Source of the DNA: Syngnathus acus
Taxonomy: Eukaryota; Chordata; Actinopteri; Syngnathiformes; Syngnathidae
Direction of reading: 5' to 3'
Assembly: GCF_901709675.1 (NCBI RefSeq)
Contig: NC_051097.1
Span: forward strand, 10,456,039-10,520,038
DNA length: 64,000 bases
A model generated the notes under the pieces. The model had not been told where the DNA came from and did not search any database. It saw only the letters and a list, made by a program, of their open reading frames with translations. Shown here in pieces: positions 33,330 to 49,900 of this stretch; positions within the stretch are counted from its first letter, which is position 1; each line of letters starts with the position of its first letter. Both the position numbers and the translations under genes were made by a program.

Positions 33330-36300
33330 ATGGACAAAACAGGAGCCATGAGTGCAGTGGGCAAAGTTAGCGGTCTCAAGCCCCCCAGTAAAATAGGTCG
33401 TCCGCCTGTAGTGACCATGAAGACCACCCTTTCCTCAGGTGAACTAAATGTATTCTTTGTATGTGTTAATGCTCTATTTAATAGAGCAGATAACAATGCT
33501 CAGTCATATTTTCTCTGTTCTGTGGGAACAGAAGAAGAGGAATTTGTGGGTGCTAGTGTGACAACAGTTGAACCCTAGAGTCTCATAAAAATCTTGAAAA
33601 CTACCATTGCAGGAACTCCAAAGGCACTCCCAGCTTCCGAGAAGCCCCCTAGCAGTGGCGTCACCCCCCTTGGCCAAGATGGCGTCACTGACTTCCAGAC
33701 TGGGGAACGGGTCTGGGTCAATGGCAACAAGCCCGGCCACGTCCAGTTCGTGGGCGGCACGCAGTTCGCCCCGGGCCAGTGGGCGGGCATCGTGCTGGAC
33801 GAGCCCATTGGCAAAAACGATGGCTCGGTGGCGGGCGTGCGCTACTTCCAGTGCGATGACGGCAGGGGGATTTTCACGCGGCCCTCTAAGCTGTCCAGAA
33901 CGCCGCTGCCAGAGAAGGAAGCCAACGGGGCACAGGCTAAGCCCACACAAGGCGGAAGCGAGACTGCGCCAGGTGGGACGCCGTCAACGGGGACCATTCC
34001 CCCCTGCGGAAAGATACCTGGCACGCTCACCCGAACACTCCAATCAACGGAGTCAGCGTCCAACCTCTCTGACACGGACTCCATAAAAAAGAACAAGCGA
34101 GAGCTCAGGAAAGGAGATCGTGTCCTGGTAAAATACACATTCCCAGTAAAAATCTCAAACTCTTCCATCTACACCCCATTGAAAGCCATTTGAGCATTAC
34201 GTTATGCCTGTTGCGGTCAGGTTGGCGGGACCAAGGCAGGAGTGGTGCGTTTCCTGGGTGAAACGGATTTCGCCAAAGGGGATTGGTGCGGCGTGGAGCT
34301 GGATGAGCCTCTGGGCAAGAACGACGGCGCGGTAGCTGGCACCAGGTACACCTGCTCGTCCGCACCCACTTGTATTGGACATGCGCACTTTAATTGACTC
34401 TGCAATAATGCCACAAAAGGTCAGTAGATTCTTCTTTGCAAAGATCCTGAGTTACGTGTCCTTCCCTCCAACCCACTCAGATACTTTCAATGCATGCCCC
34501 GGTATGGCCTCTTCGCCCCCGTCCACAAAGTGACCCGGATCGGCTTCCCGTGCACCACGCCGACCAAAGCCAGGAGCTCCCACCGGAGGTCCCTCCTCAA
34601 GAGGAGCCCGAGCGCTTCCTCCATCAGCTCCATCAGCTCCACCACCTCTTCCGTCAGCGGCAAACCCAGCCGAGCGGGACTGGTGAGGCGGCAACACTTC
34701 CGCGATGTGTCAACGTGAATTTTCAGTGAATGTACATTTTCTCCCCCTTGCTCAGTTGACGGAGACGTCAGCCAGGTATGCTCGTAAAATCTCGGGAACC
34801 ACGGCGCTGCAGGAGGCGCTCAAGGAGAAGCAGCAGCACATCGAGCAGCTGCTGGCTGAGCGCGACCTGGAGCGCTGCGAGGTGGCCAAGGCCACCAGCC
34901 ACGCGGGGGAAGTGGTGCAGGAGCTTGCCCTGCTGAGGAAGGGCCGTGATCAGGTATGTGCGTAACAAAAATAGCAAAACAAAAATGAACCACCATGCGC
35001 GTGTGTGTGTCAGTACGCCGTGGAGACAGAGGCCAAGCTGGACCAGCTGAGGTCGTTGGTGGAAGCAGCCGACCGGGACAAAGTGGAGCTACTCAACCAG
35101 CTGGAGGAGGAAAGAAGGTCGGCACTCTCGAGTGATGCCGCTTCAAACTTTTATACTCATAAAAGTCTTCTTGACTATTCTGACTTCGTTGACAGGAAAG
35201 TAGAAGACTTGCAGTTCCGCGTGGAGGAGGCGTGCATCACCAAAGGCGACCTGGAGGTAACTCTACGCTTACGTAATTCATCTGTTTTTCATGAAGCCCA
35301 GTTTAAAAAGTTATGCCTCATAAAACATGAATCCACCTCGAGATGACTGAAGGGAATCATCATCATCAAAGCTGTCTGATGGGCATCTTCTTCCACACAC
35401 AAACTTTTACAACATGTCAAATTGGGACTTGAGTTTATTTTATTGAATTATTGGCTAATTAATGGTAATATAAAATTAAAATCAATCAAAACACATTGTT
35501 ATTAAAGAAAAAAAACAGGCTCATTGAATTTTGTTGTCAATTTCAGCTGCACTTGCATTGCGATGTCTCCTCTAAATAAATTTTTTTTAGCCGTACTTTC
35601 TTTATGTTGTCTATTGCCGCTTGACTCACAAGCATGGAGAGTGTCGCACGTCCTCCCCCTTGCCACCTTTCTGTCTTTTCAAAGCCAATTTAGCACTGAC
35701 GAGGGGAGACAAAGGCAGATGCACTGTTTGGTCTTCATTTGACCTTTTACCTTCATGTCACCTCACTTGCCGTCTAACCTGTCACCTAACCAGACGGTCC
35801 TCCCTTTTTGTCTTCTGTGCTGAATTAGCCGCTGGCACACGCCTTGTTTACGTCACCCTGTCGCAATGTTTTATTGTATGACAGAAAGCTTCCTCTCGGC
35901 GCTGCTCTCGTGCGTTCGTGTGACCTAAAGCATGCACGTTTGCTCCTTTCTCGCTTCTCTCTCTCTCTCGCACTAACAGACGCAGATCCGCCTGGAGCAC
36001 GCCTGCATTAAGGAGCTTGAGCAGAGCCTGCTCTTTGAAAAGACCAAAGCCGACAAACTCCAGCGGGATTTAGAGGACACCAGGGTAAAACTTCAAAATG
36101 GCTGGCTCATACTGAAGTTATTAAAAAAGCCTTTACAGGGATAATAATGCTGGTATGACACTGATGCTAAGTAGGGTTGTCAGATTTTGCTTTCCTCCTC
36201 GTCAGAACCGTAACAGAAGCTCCCGCATCCGCCTTTGTCATTTACACAGAGCCCGGTGAATCACACGCTGTCCTGCTTCTGTTATGACTTAAATACTAAC

Positions 36301-39300
36301 TCTACTTCAACAATAAAATAACATGATGTCATATAAGAGCAAGCTAGCGTTGCGTTTTGTGCTTATCGAAAGACAGCTCCGAGTGTTAGCCACTGCTAAT
36401 GCTAGCAGGTCACTCACATCCGGCCCATCGGTGTAAAAGAGAACTTGTTCTCCTCTTTGCCGTACAGGTGGCCACGGTGTCAGAGCGTTCGCGCATCATG
36501 GAGCTGGAGCGAGAAGTGTCGGACCTGCAGCTGCGTCTTCGAGCGTCGCTACAAAAGGAGGACGCGGCGTCACTCTCCCAGCAGCAGCTGGCCAGCCTCA
36601 AGGCCCAAGCCCAGTCCCAGGAGAAGAAGGTCGGTTCTGGCTCATCAGTACCTAAGCTCTGTCATTTATCCAGGATCGGTGAACATGTTGCATTTATGTT
36701 GACTCGCAGATCAGTGAGCTGAGCGTGGACCTGGAAAGCAAAGAGAAGGAACTTCGGTCCATGCAGGATGATAAGGACTCGCTGCAACAGCAACTGGGCA
36801 CCTTGGTAAGAAAGAAAAGTACAAAGCTTACATCAAAGTCATCCCAGTTACAGTTGGCCGCCTGACTAACAGGATTTTTTTTTTTTAATTGTGTGGTGTC
36901 AGGGGATTACAATATGATGTTAGTCTTACCTCACCCCACCTTGTGGCATCATTAGGAAGCATTTGCTTCACAAAGCTCATTTCCGCCTGTTCAATCAAAG
37001 GACAAAAATGTCTCCGCAACTTGGCAGTCATCTTCTCTTCCGCAGAGACAGCAGCTAGAGCAGGCCGAGCAAGAGAGCGCCAAGATAACAAAGGCCACGC
37101 AAGGTAAACAACACACCAGCTCTTACCTTTTCCCCCCATGTCCTACTAACAAGGCGGCTTTTGCTGTTTGTTAGAAGCGGAGCAGTGCAAAAAGGACTTC
37201 CAGGAGCTGAAAGAGGGGAGTCAGTGTCGAGAACAGGAACTCAAAGCTCGGCTGTCTCAGGTTAACTTTTACTTTGGATTCCACTGTGTGTGAATTGAAT
37301 ACAAACCAGTAAGTGAAATCATAGTTACTGTCAATTTGAAATAATTTCCTTTTTTTAATAAAGGGATGTAAAACAAAAAAAAAACCCAAAACAAATCCGA
37401 GTCATTGATTAATCAAAAAAAGTAATCGACAGATCATTCAATCATTAAAATAATAGTTGTAGTCCTAAAATATATTTAGTCGTCTCCCTTTCTGCGGCCG
37501 GGTACCAAATGGCCTGATGCTTGGGTAGCCTTTCTTTAAATGGAGCACCTTCACCCCCAGGGATCTGCGTACGCTGCGTTCCGGTGCACGCTCCAGCGGA
37601 CGCAGAGCATAAAACGCATTCTTTCATGTTCTCGGGCGACCAGCGCACTCGTCATAAGTTACATCAGTGTGCGAGTCACGTGTTTGCCATCTTTTGGACA
37701 CAGGCTATCGAGACGTCGGAGGGGACATTGCTGTCCTTGCAGAAGCTGACCAATGAGAAGAAGGCGCTGGAGACGCAGGTTAGAAATTGTTGGAAACAGT
37801 GCCCACAGGAAGTCATTACGCACATTTTAAAAGCAGCCGCGGGCGCTCTCAAATCTGTTCGCCGCGGCGTGTGCTGATGTAATCTTCACGTGGCACACTT
37901 CATGTGACACTCTGATTCATAAAAAGAGAAATAATCCTTTCCCTGGGTCAATTGTTGCAGTTGTAAACCTCAATTAACCGGAATTAGTGACATTACAAAG
38001 GAGGTGTATTACAAACATTTTTTCACAAATTAAAATAGTTTCCAAGTTCCCTTGACACCTCTAAGTGAAAATATTTTAATTGTGCCTAAAGTGTGACTAT
38101 TTGGGGCGGCCATCATTATTTTCATTCGTGGCGGTGTCAAGTTGAGAGACCAACCATAACTTCTACTGTGCTGCCACAGCCAAAGTCCTAATGCATTTTT
38201 ATTCTAACGGCGGGCACAAGTGACATCCAGTGTTTATGACGTGTGTGAGCATCAGCTGATGCTTCCATCCTAGCGTGATGCTTGTCGTCGCCGGCGTGGA
38301 AACTAAAAGGCTGAGCAGCAGCAGGAGGAGGATGGAGGCGGAGTCTTAGTCCGGCTTACATAATTGAACCAGAGAGAGAGAGATGGAGAGAGAGAGAGAG
38401 ATGGAGAGAGGCTGTTTGATCTCCCTCGCAGTCGATCGTACAGTACTGGCGGTGCTCGTAGGGGGTGAGCACTTTATTGATGCCAGCGTAGCGGCGCTCT
38501 GTGTTTAGCGTGGGGGGTGCTACAACACAGGTATGGATGTCGCGGCGCTACATCACGCTTACTCCGGAGGCGTGTACTCGCCTTGCTACCAGGTACGACT
38601 TCTTGCCTCTTTAAACTCGCCTCTAAGGACCCCCGCAAGTCAGTCAGCAGCTCGACATACAGAAACATTGGGTGGCATTTTTTTTATTAAAGTAAAATAA
38701 CTCGAATGTCCTTGACACACATGCCTCCCAAATTTCATGCTACTAAGTGAAGGGCGTGTCATGAAACAAACGTGCACGTGTATGACGCAGCACACGAATG
38801 TGAAAGTGCTGAATCAATTATTGACTCCTGCTGCATGTGTTTGAAAGTTTATATTTAGACGCGTTCGAGATTTGCAGTCACTCATATGCATTGATTAGTA
38901 CGCCTAAATGTTGTTTCCGTTTTGTCCTGGGACCTCCCGCTGCTTATCGTGTATGGTTTATTCATGACGTATTCTATTTCCTGACCTCCGCTTGTGTTTT
39001 TGTGTTCAGCTGGACACGCTGAAGCAGCAGAATTGCAAATACCAGGAGGAGTTAAGTCTTGCTCGGGAGCAGCAGCACCTCATCCACAAGAACGTGTAAG
39101 TACTATTTTACAGGTTTTGGTAGATTTTCTTCATTGTGGGATATATGTTCCAAATCCACCTGCTAAATGGGGGGGGGGGAGTATACCCCTCCCTCCAAAT
39201 TAGAGGCGAAGTGTGCGAAGAATGCAGTAATTATTCAAAGTAGCAGATGAGTCATGTTTTTGTGTTCTTCTTCTGCCTGATGTTCATTTTTATTTTTAGA

Positions 39301-40803
39301 ATGTGTGTGTGTGTGTATGTGCGCACGTTTTTATATCGTGCACCCCCTGCCATGATGTCACAGCTGCGGATGGATGTAATTGGTTGAGTTATCATCACAT
39401 AAAAGCAATCAAACACTTCCTGCTTCCTCCCATCACTCTGCTGGTGTTATGTAATTGCTGTCCTCCTTGCGCCGCCTGGCTCCGGCAATGACATCACTGA
39501 GTGTGCGTTATTGCGTGTGTGTGTGAGTGTGTTAGCGTGGCTTTGTGGTGAGAGAACAGCTGTTGTCTCCGCAGCTCAGACGTTTGTTCCAATTCAAATT
39601 TGCTGTCTCTCATTTTTTAGACAAACATGTATCAAAATATCAATTAAAAATAAAATGGAATTATTTTAATCTGATATAAACATGTCTTGGGGCTTTTGAA
39701 TCTGAATTGAGACACTAATAAGAATCCAAATGGAGACGTTGATTCATATTCAATATAATGGTGATATACATAGATATGAATACTACATTTTTTTATTTAT
39801 TTTTTTATACAGAGAGATGTCCACTGAGGACTCTGGTGTCCAGGACTCTTCGGACTTGATTGCTAATGACAAAGAGCGCGAGCTGGAGACTCTGAGGAAT
39901 GAGGTGCTTGCCAAGAAATAGGACCATGACATCATCCTCATCATTATGACATCCCTCCACTTTTTTCCCCATCAGGTGGCAACGTTACGGGGCCAGAACG
40001 CCGTGGCTGAGACTCTTCGATCGGCTGTGGCGACGCTGGAGCATGACAAAGCTCAGCTTCGAGAGCGCGTCCGCGGCTTGGAACAAAGGCTCATGGGACG
40101 GTCGGCCTCGGAGGACGATAAGCAGGAGAAGGCGCTTCCAGGTGAAGACAACATTTTCAGCTGCCCATCTACATTCGTCACTCTTGTATCGCTGTTTGAT
40201 CGTATTCACTAACTCGCCACTGCCCCCTGCAGGTGACAAGGCTATGGAGCAGCTCAGGGAGGAGAAGGAGTTCGCCGAGGGTCAGGTGAGGTGGATGCCC
40301 ATCCCCGCTGCCATTGACTTTGTCACCCCACAAAATGTTTGACCAAACGTTTCACCCGTCAGATCAACTTCCTGAACAGCGTCATCGTCGACTTGCAGCG
40401 CAAGAACGAAGAACTGAAGATCAAACTTAAGAAGCTAGCTTTGGCCGAGTTCATTGGCAACGACGGCACGGACGGGTAAGCGCGCACCGCACTAAATTAA
40501 AATAATTTACGGGTAGCATGGTGGACTAGTGGGTAGAATGGAAAATAATGTTGTCCTCATTTGGTCAGTGTGGAGCCGGCGGAGTCCAAGCATGACAACA
40601 AGGCTCCGCCGCGTCCCTTCTGCGATATCTGCGACTGCTTCGACCGGCATGACACGGAGGACTGCCCCACGCAGGCGCAGAGTCCCGACGCCGTGCCGCA
40701 CTCCAGCTACCGCGGCCAACGCGACAATGAGCGACCCTACTGCGACGTCTGCGAGGTCTTCGGCCACCCCACCGAGTCCTGCAACGACGATCGCACTTTC
40801 TAG
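33330..40803 (+). CDS. clip1: CAP-Gly linker protein 1 (CLIP-170), short coiled-coil form
   Basis: 19 coding exons: 33330-33438, 33613-34127, 34221-34345, 34481-34682, 34756-34953, 35014-35117, 35196-35256, 35980-36084, 36468-36629, 36710-36805, 37046-37103, 37175-37260, 37704-37778, 39010-39095, 39813-39903, 39976-40141, 40233-40285, 40363-40475, 40569-40803 (stop TAG); all in phase, 879 residues. Two CAP-Gly domains (residues about 67-135 and 203-275) carry GKNDGS and GKNDGA grooves for tubulin and EB1 tails. A serine-rich stretch follows ([18 protein letters not shown]). The coiled coil is about 317-800. Two zinc knuckles ([15 protein letters not shown] and [14 protein letters not shown]) and a terminal DDRTF end the chain. 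CLIP-170 tracks growing microtubule plus ends and loads dynein/dynactin through the knuckles. Human CLIP1 is 1438 residues, so most of the rod is missing here. The start may be 33348 (MSAVGK), closer to the human MSMLK start. Confidence 0.95.
38371..38408. repeat. GA-rich simple repeat in a clip1 intron
   Basis: GAGA runs interrupted by ATGG, about 130-160 bases upstream of the candidate internal first exon at 38533. GAGA tracts can mark promoters, but this is only positional evidence. Confidence 0.8.
38533..38592 (+). CDS. clip1: candidate internal alternative first exon of clip1
   Basis: ATG at 38533 opens exactly 20 codons ([20 protein letters not shown]) and ends at a GTACGA donor in phase 0. 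The next acceptor (before 39010, LDTLKQQ) is also phase 0. The joined product would be 267 residues with the distal coiled coil and both zinc knuckles but no CAP-Gly domain. The upstream 38270-38530 is GC-rich with a GA tract, unlike its AT-rich surroundings. A second donor-like site just before the ATG (CAG then GTATGG) weakens the case. Confidence 0.4.
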
Positions 40804-43800
40804 ACCTTTCCCAGATGCTAAAGTCCACCGATCCAGTCTTCTACCATGGTGCAATATGGACGTAAGTATTTGACATTCCTGTTAAGCTACCAACCAATAA
40901 GGTCACCTCATGTTTGACATCATCAGACTTTGGCGCAATGCTTTGCCAACATGTAATGCCGAAAACTCAAATCTCTCTGGTACATGAGGTTCAAATTTGG
41001 TAGTACTCAGATCAAATCAAGAGGTGGAATATCTTTGAAGGAAATGGCTATAATTGCCCTGAAGAGGCTGCTTCAAACCAAAATGGCATGCTTCCTTTAT
41101 TTTTTGCCACCCATATGCATTTACAAAAAAACATTTTCGTAATATGGTGTCGTTGATCTGTCTCGTATATGAGGTGAACATTTGGTAGCAATCGGACAAA
41201 ATATTTTCTTTGGAAAAATGTTTTTATGCAATTCCTCCATTTTCGAGTTTAATTGACATCGACAGCACATCCAGGAAACAAAAAATGTTATTAGCTGGAA
41301 CGAAGCACGTCCATGAATCCAACGCGTTAGTAACGTCAATAATTTTGACTGATTTTATTACTCAACTAGTCTTTCCTGCTTTTATTAATTTTCCCCTTTA
41401 TAAAAGAAAAGAACTATTGCTATGCTAAGTGATTTGAGCTTTTAAACACATTTTATGCATTGACACTTTTAGTATTTAATAATAGTTTTTATTGTTCTTT
41501 AGCGTTATTTCTAACAAAACGAGTTTTTTTCCCCCCTGATATTTGTGGCTTTCCTCAGCGGCATAAGCTAGCTATCACAGTTTCGTTCTATTGTAGCAGC
41601 TCTACGAACTCGACGTCTTTGCACTGATCACTTTAACCACACCTAACAGCTTTAACGCTGTCTGCAACCATTCTTGACAAATATGTTGTTTTTTTTGTCG
41701 GAAGAATTGATTCCAAACATAATCACTTTAAAAAAAAAAAAAAAAGTTTCTAATCACTGCATGAATTTTTTTTTTATTCTTTATTATTCACTTTAGTATA
41801 AAGTCTGTCTTGTTTGCTAAGTTAAGCCTGGGATAAAAAGGGAAAAAAAATAATTTAGCATTATCATGAAGTACCGCCGATTAGCATACCTTAACAAAAC
41901 ACGAAAATGGAAACGCGCTATCTTAGCTTGCAAACATTTTCCCCCTGCTTTTATGCAAAGCCAAACAACTTGCTTACATATCAATGTCATCGTGAAGCAC
42001 AACTTTTTTGGATCATATTGAATCTCTGGGTGTTTCTATTATCCACAATGTGACTCACATGTTGAAAAATTGTATATAATACAAATCAGACGCTTATGTG
42101 ACCAACGTGCGCACACTGCCATCATGGAGCTTAAGTGTAAAAAAAAAAAAGTTTATTTTTCTGCCCTGTTTATAAGATGCCCTCCCATTTAATGTACAGG
42201 GGAAAAAAAATTATGCTCTTTGTACGTTATAGATTCATGTTTTATACGTGGCTGGGATCTCCATGGATGTGTTGTCAACTTGTCCAATGTCCCCTTTTCT
42301 ATGTTGTACTGTACTGTAGTCCAATACAAGCAGCAAGTCCACTCTTTTGGGGCATCTTCAGGACTTTTTTGTGGGTCAACTCGTGATAAATATGTTAACC
42401 AAATTTCCCGTTGCTAAGGGAAACTAATTGGGAGCTCAATTCTCAAAGATCCACATGGTGCAAGCAATGACAATGACAACAGAGTCCATTTTAAGAATTT
42501 TATTAAGAAAACAAAAACCATTGGACGATAAAAACCGAGCACTACTGATGGAATAAATAAGTCAAACCAAAGCTGTACAAGTTCTAAAGTGAAACAAACA
42601 AAAATGGTCCAGAGGGTGTGAGAGAAAAGGAGAAAAATGGGTAAAAGATTTCACACTGTGAACACACTTAGAAGCGACTCCTGGGCTCAAATGGGTGAAA
42701 AGCTACAACGTGTTGAAAAAGTGAGCGCGCTTATTAATTAATGCTAATTAATTACACTGTGTCAATGTCAGAATAGCATTGGAAACTCCAGCACGGCTGG
42801 ACTGGGAATGAGGTATATGCTAATCCATCCTCTGAACTGGGTCTCTTCTCTCCAACCATGTGTGCGCACCCGCTAGCTAGCCGGCTAGCCAGTCTGCTAC
42901 CGGCGGGAAGTTCAAGTAGAGAGCCATTAGACAGCACCAGAAAACAACAAAATGTTAGTGGGAAGTTAGCATTGTTTCCTTCGTTCTAAGATACACTAAA
43001 CGGATTGAGTGTGAGGATGACGGTCACCTGGATAAATCCACGAAAAAACTAAACAGTAATGTCAAAAACAGCTAAGGTTCTCAGAAGTAGAGATGATGGT
43101 CATCTGGAAAATTCTGTTAAGAAAAAGCAGGACCGGAAATTTCGCATCAAGCCAAACAGGCCTCAGTTTGTCCTATTTTCTGGTTGCCTACTGTGTGAGG
43201 ACTGCACTAACCTTATTAGGTCACCCGGGTTATTTTGTAAAAAAAACAGGGCAGGAAGTTGCCATCAAGCATGGAAGAGCAGAACAAATCTTTCTGGCTT
43301 TCCTGCATTAACCCGTACCCCCCAAAACATGCTTCCGGATTTAATGCTAAACCAACTAAATCTGTAGTGTGCAACGACATCATCCTTATTTCATATGGAA
43401 TAGAGTTTAAGGCAAAAATAATAGATGGTAACATAGATTGGCTTCCTTTCATCCTATGAGGTGGCGTGACGATAAAAAGCGGGGTATTGCTTCCTGACTT
43501 CGCTAAGCTAACTGAACTTGTATGGTGCTCGTCCAGGGTGAATTTTTAAGGCAAAACTAAAAAGATGGCACCCCAAGCCGCATTTGATTAAAAAAGCGGG
43601 ACACCGTCCCCATGGCGAGAGAGAAGAGACTTCCACTAACAGCAGCACGATTTTTTTTCCCGTGATCCATTTTTCGTAACAGTGCGTTGACCCTCCTGAG
43701 GAAAAGAAATCCTAAAATCAGTCTAGCAGAACCATACAGGAACCCCCCCAAGCCCCCGGAATCCTCCCCGATCCCGGCGGATGCTTCTTGTTGGTGGACT

Positions 43801-43975
43801 GGAAGCGCGGCATCGAATTTCTAACATCCGTGGTGGACAGTAGGGGGATTAGTTGGGGAGGGGGTGTTGAGTCTCCCTTTGGTACTAGGGGGGGTTTGAG
43901 GGCAGAGTTGGGGGGGTGTCTGTGTGAGTCCATTAGCCCTAATAGAGTTAATGGAGGGGAGGCGTCGAGGAACCT
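40804..43975. other. tail-to-tail 3' region of clip1 and bcl7a
   Basis: No coding gene is supported here. The left part is clip1 3' UTR; a plus-strand AATAAA lies at 42552-42557. The right part is bcl7a 3' UTR; its minus-strand AATAAA lies at 42499-42504. If both are used, the two mRNAs overlap at their 3' ends by about 50 bases. Two related blocks of about 40 bases near 40978 and 41157 (each with ATGAGGT and ATTTGGTAG) look like repeat-derived DNA. Confidence 0.45.
42499..42504 (-). terminator. bcl7a: polyadenylation signal of bcl7a
   Basis: AATAAA on the minus strand (TTTATT on plus), about 1.47 kb past the bcl7a stop. Confidence 0.4.
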
Positions 43976-46975
<3,000 letters not shown>

Positions 46976-49900
46976 ATGGAGGAGTGTGAAGACAGGTCCA
47001 CCGAAGTGGACTTGAGCCGCTTCGACTCGGATTTCGGGAGCGAGTCCAAAGTGGGAGAGGACCAAAATACAGAGAGTACCGAAGATGAGTGTGACGAAGA
47101 CGAGAAGGTAAACAAAACAAATAAGTAGCTTACTTGAGTTTTTTTTTTGAACCTAAAAGACAACATCTCCCTCCACGTGTTTCACTCAGCAAGCCTGTTG
47201 GTCACTGCATGGGTCCTCCACATCACTTTTAGTTCGCCTCGATGAACAAAGTTTTAACGTGGGCAGCACCAATCAGGTTTCAAATTAATTACACTTCACA
47301 AAACCAGTTTGTTTACATTCAAATTTGGTCAGGTCACGTGTACTTTATTGATGTGTAAAAAAAAAAAAAATCCCAATATGTCCCCCTTAAAATAATGTAT
47401 GATGAACTACTTGCTCACTGATTTAATGCAAATGTATTCAGCAAGCTGGCTGAAAACATGAGGCATGTTTATTAGCGCAAACATTCAAAGAAGCAAAACT
47501 CGTTTTGGTAAAAAAGAATTCCCAGAGCCACACCAACAGTGACTTGGCGCTTCCTCAGCTTGTGTCAAGTTGACAAAGTGCTTTGAGGTTATTATCTGCA
47601 TATTGTCATTTTTTCCCACGTGTGTGCTCTTCCCTAGTTTTCCCAGGTGCAAAAGCATTGTTTACAGTATGACAACATGCCACAAAGGACCATTATTTGA
47701 CAACTTGAACACCAGAAATGTAAATCAGATCCTTTCACAGTCATTACTTAAAGCTGATTTGTGAGTGTAATAATGCATGATACATTTCAGGCCCACAATA
47801 TGAAGTTAGCATATTTTATTTTTCTTAAATTTGTGGGTATTGGCAGGACTGTTTTTTTGTGTTCTCCTCCAGATTGCAAAGTGTGTGTTTCTATGCCTAC
47901 GTGTGTGTCTGCAATGTTTAGTTGACATTTATTCCAGAAATAGACGGGTGGGAAAATAGGGAACTTTTGGATCGCGACCGGCTCAGACAAGCACCAGGCT
48001 GCTTGTGAATGTGGAGAATTCCAGCTGTGGTTATTCCATTAAAAAAATACAAATGGATTGTTCAAGATGGCCTCGGGGTTCAGGTGTGCATACAAGAAAA
48101 GTAATTGTACCTGCGAGACTGTGAAGTGCTTTCATGCAGACTCTTTCAATGTCAGTGAATTTTGAACAAGAAAACTTCACTTCAGCTTTTTTGACATGTT
48201 AAAAAATATGTTTTCAAATCCCTCTTATTCCACCAAAGCCGACATTGTTGACTTTGCTCGGCGGAGGGCTTGAAGTATCAAAAACCTGTCTGCTGGTCTC
48301 ATAGGCGTGAGCATCCTGCTTAGCTGAACAAGCATCCTGGGGCTGTCGCCGCCGCCGTCTGATGACGACGGGCGGCTCGTGCGTCTGAAAACAGACTCCA
48401 GTGGGGGCTTGTTGGGTGTTTTCTGTCCCCAAGCATGTGTGGACTTTACATTTGGGGGAAGTAAAGCAACTGGCTGTAAATGATTGCACCGCCTCGGTGT
48501 GACCTGCGTGCGTCTGATAAGGCGAATCCTGAAAAAATACGCTGTGACCCTTCGTTTATCACGAGGATACGTTCTACGCCCACTCGCAATAAGTAAAATG
48601 TGGTAGAGACCATATCAAAACATTTTTGGAAATAGATCCAAATCGACTCGACCTTTTATTTGGGCTCTCTGTTTGGCTGGCACCAAGATGGCCGTCATTA
48701 AAAATGTTGCTACTTGTTGCCGATCAAATTGTTTATTCCAGCAAGTTGCATGATTGCCGGCCATCGGTGCTTCACGCTAGTATTTGCTCACACTGGACAA
48801 TGTTTAACTTTCTATCGCCATTGGCCGGGCGGGCGTCCACTTTCTGTGTATGCATTAGCGGCTAAGAGGATTACCGCAATCTGATTAACGCTCATCTTAC
48901 CCGAGAGTGTTTGCTGCCCCGGCGCGCCATCTTTTTGATTTTTGACACCTGTCTTGATACTCGGACACACGCGACGGAGGCCCATTTGGGCTCAAACATC
49001 GGCAAACATGGCGCTTGGTCGGAATTTACCCTGCAGTCAATTGCCGGAGGGAAACCAGGTAGGCGGAGTTTGAATTGAACTGCAGTCTTAATTCAGTTGC
49101 TGGGAATGTTGATATATGTAAATTATATTCAATTTTCTGAATAATGCTTCAAGATGTTGGGTCAGAATTAGCGAAGGGCAAAAAAAAAAAAACGTTGAAG
49201 CACTTCTCTGTGCTTCTTGACACTTGGTTCTGCTGCAGCGTGAAGTCACGGTTGGAAAGAGCCTCCTGTATTTTCCAACTTTAAATCATGTCGACACAGG
49301 AAACGCAATCCCCCCGCGACCGCTCGCAGAGTTCAACAACCCGAGGCCGCGGCCAGTTGACATGGCGTAAAGTGTCGGCGTCCGCTCGGCTCATCGTTTC
49401 GGAGCCGGTTGGGTTCCCGCTGCGAGAGTTTGATTTTAAAAATGTTATTTTTCTCCTCACACTGAAGGAAGAAAAAAAAATCTCTCTTGGGGGTTAAACA
49501 AGACAGACGAGGTCTGGCGGAACTCGAGTTTACTTTACCACCGTGGGCCCAGAAAGTGAGACTAATGATGTTTATGTCACGCAGTGAATATTACGACACT
49601 CAAGTCAAGTTTATTGCAGAGATTCGCTTTGCTAACTTGGCTTGCCTGAGGACCTTTAGTCAGCCCATGTTGATGTAGTTATGCGCACACTGAATTGACT
49701 AGTCGTATTTAGCATGTCAATTACGCTTAGCTTACATTATCACTCATGTTTATTGTGACCCGTTTGGGCAGCAAAGTAGGTTGGAAGTCAGTTTGGCCTC
49801 CAAGAAACAGTTATGACCTTCTTGTGCCATCAGATTATACGTTATTGACATTTTCAATCATTGCAAAATTCATTTTTGTATTCGGATCGGGATGATTTGC

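Noticed and set aside
43117-43290. Two similar A-rich blocks in the bcl7a 3' UTR (near 43117 and 43238)
   Set aside because: The shared part is about 35 bases and partly poly-A; too short to claim a duplication.
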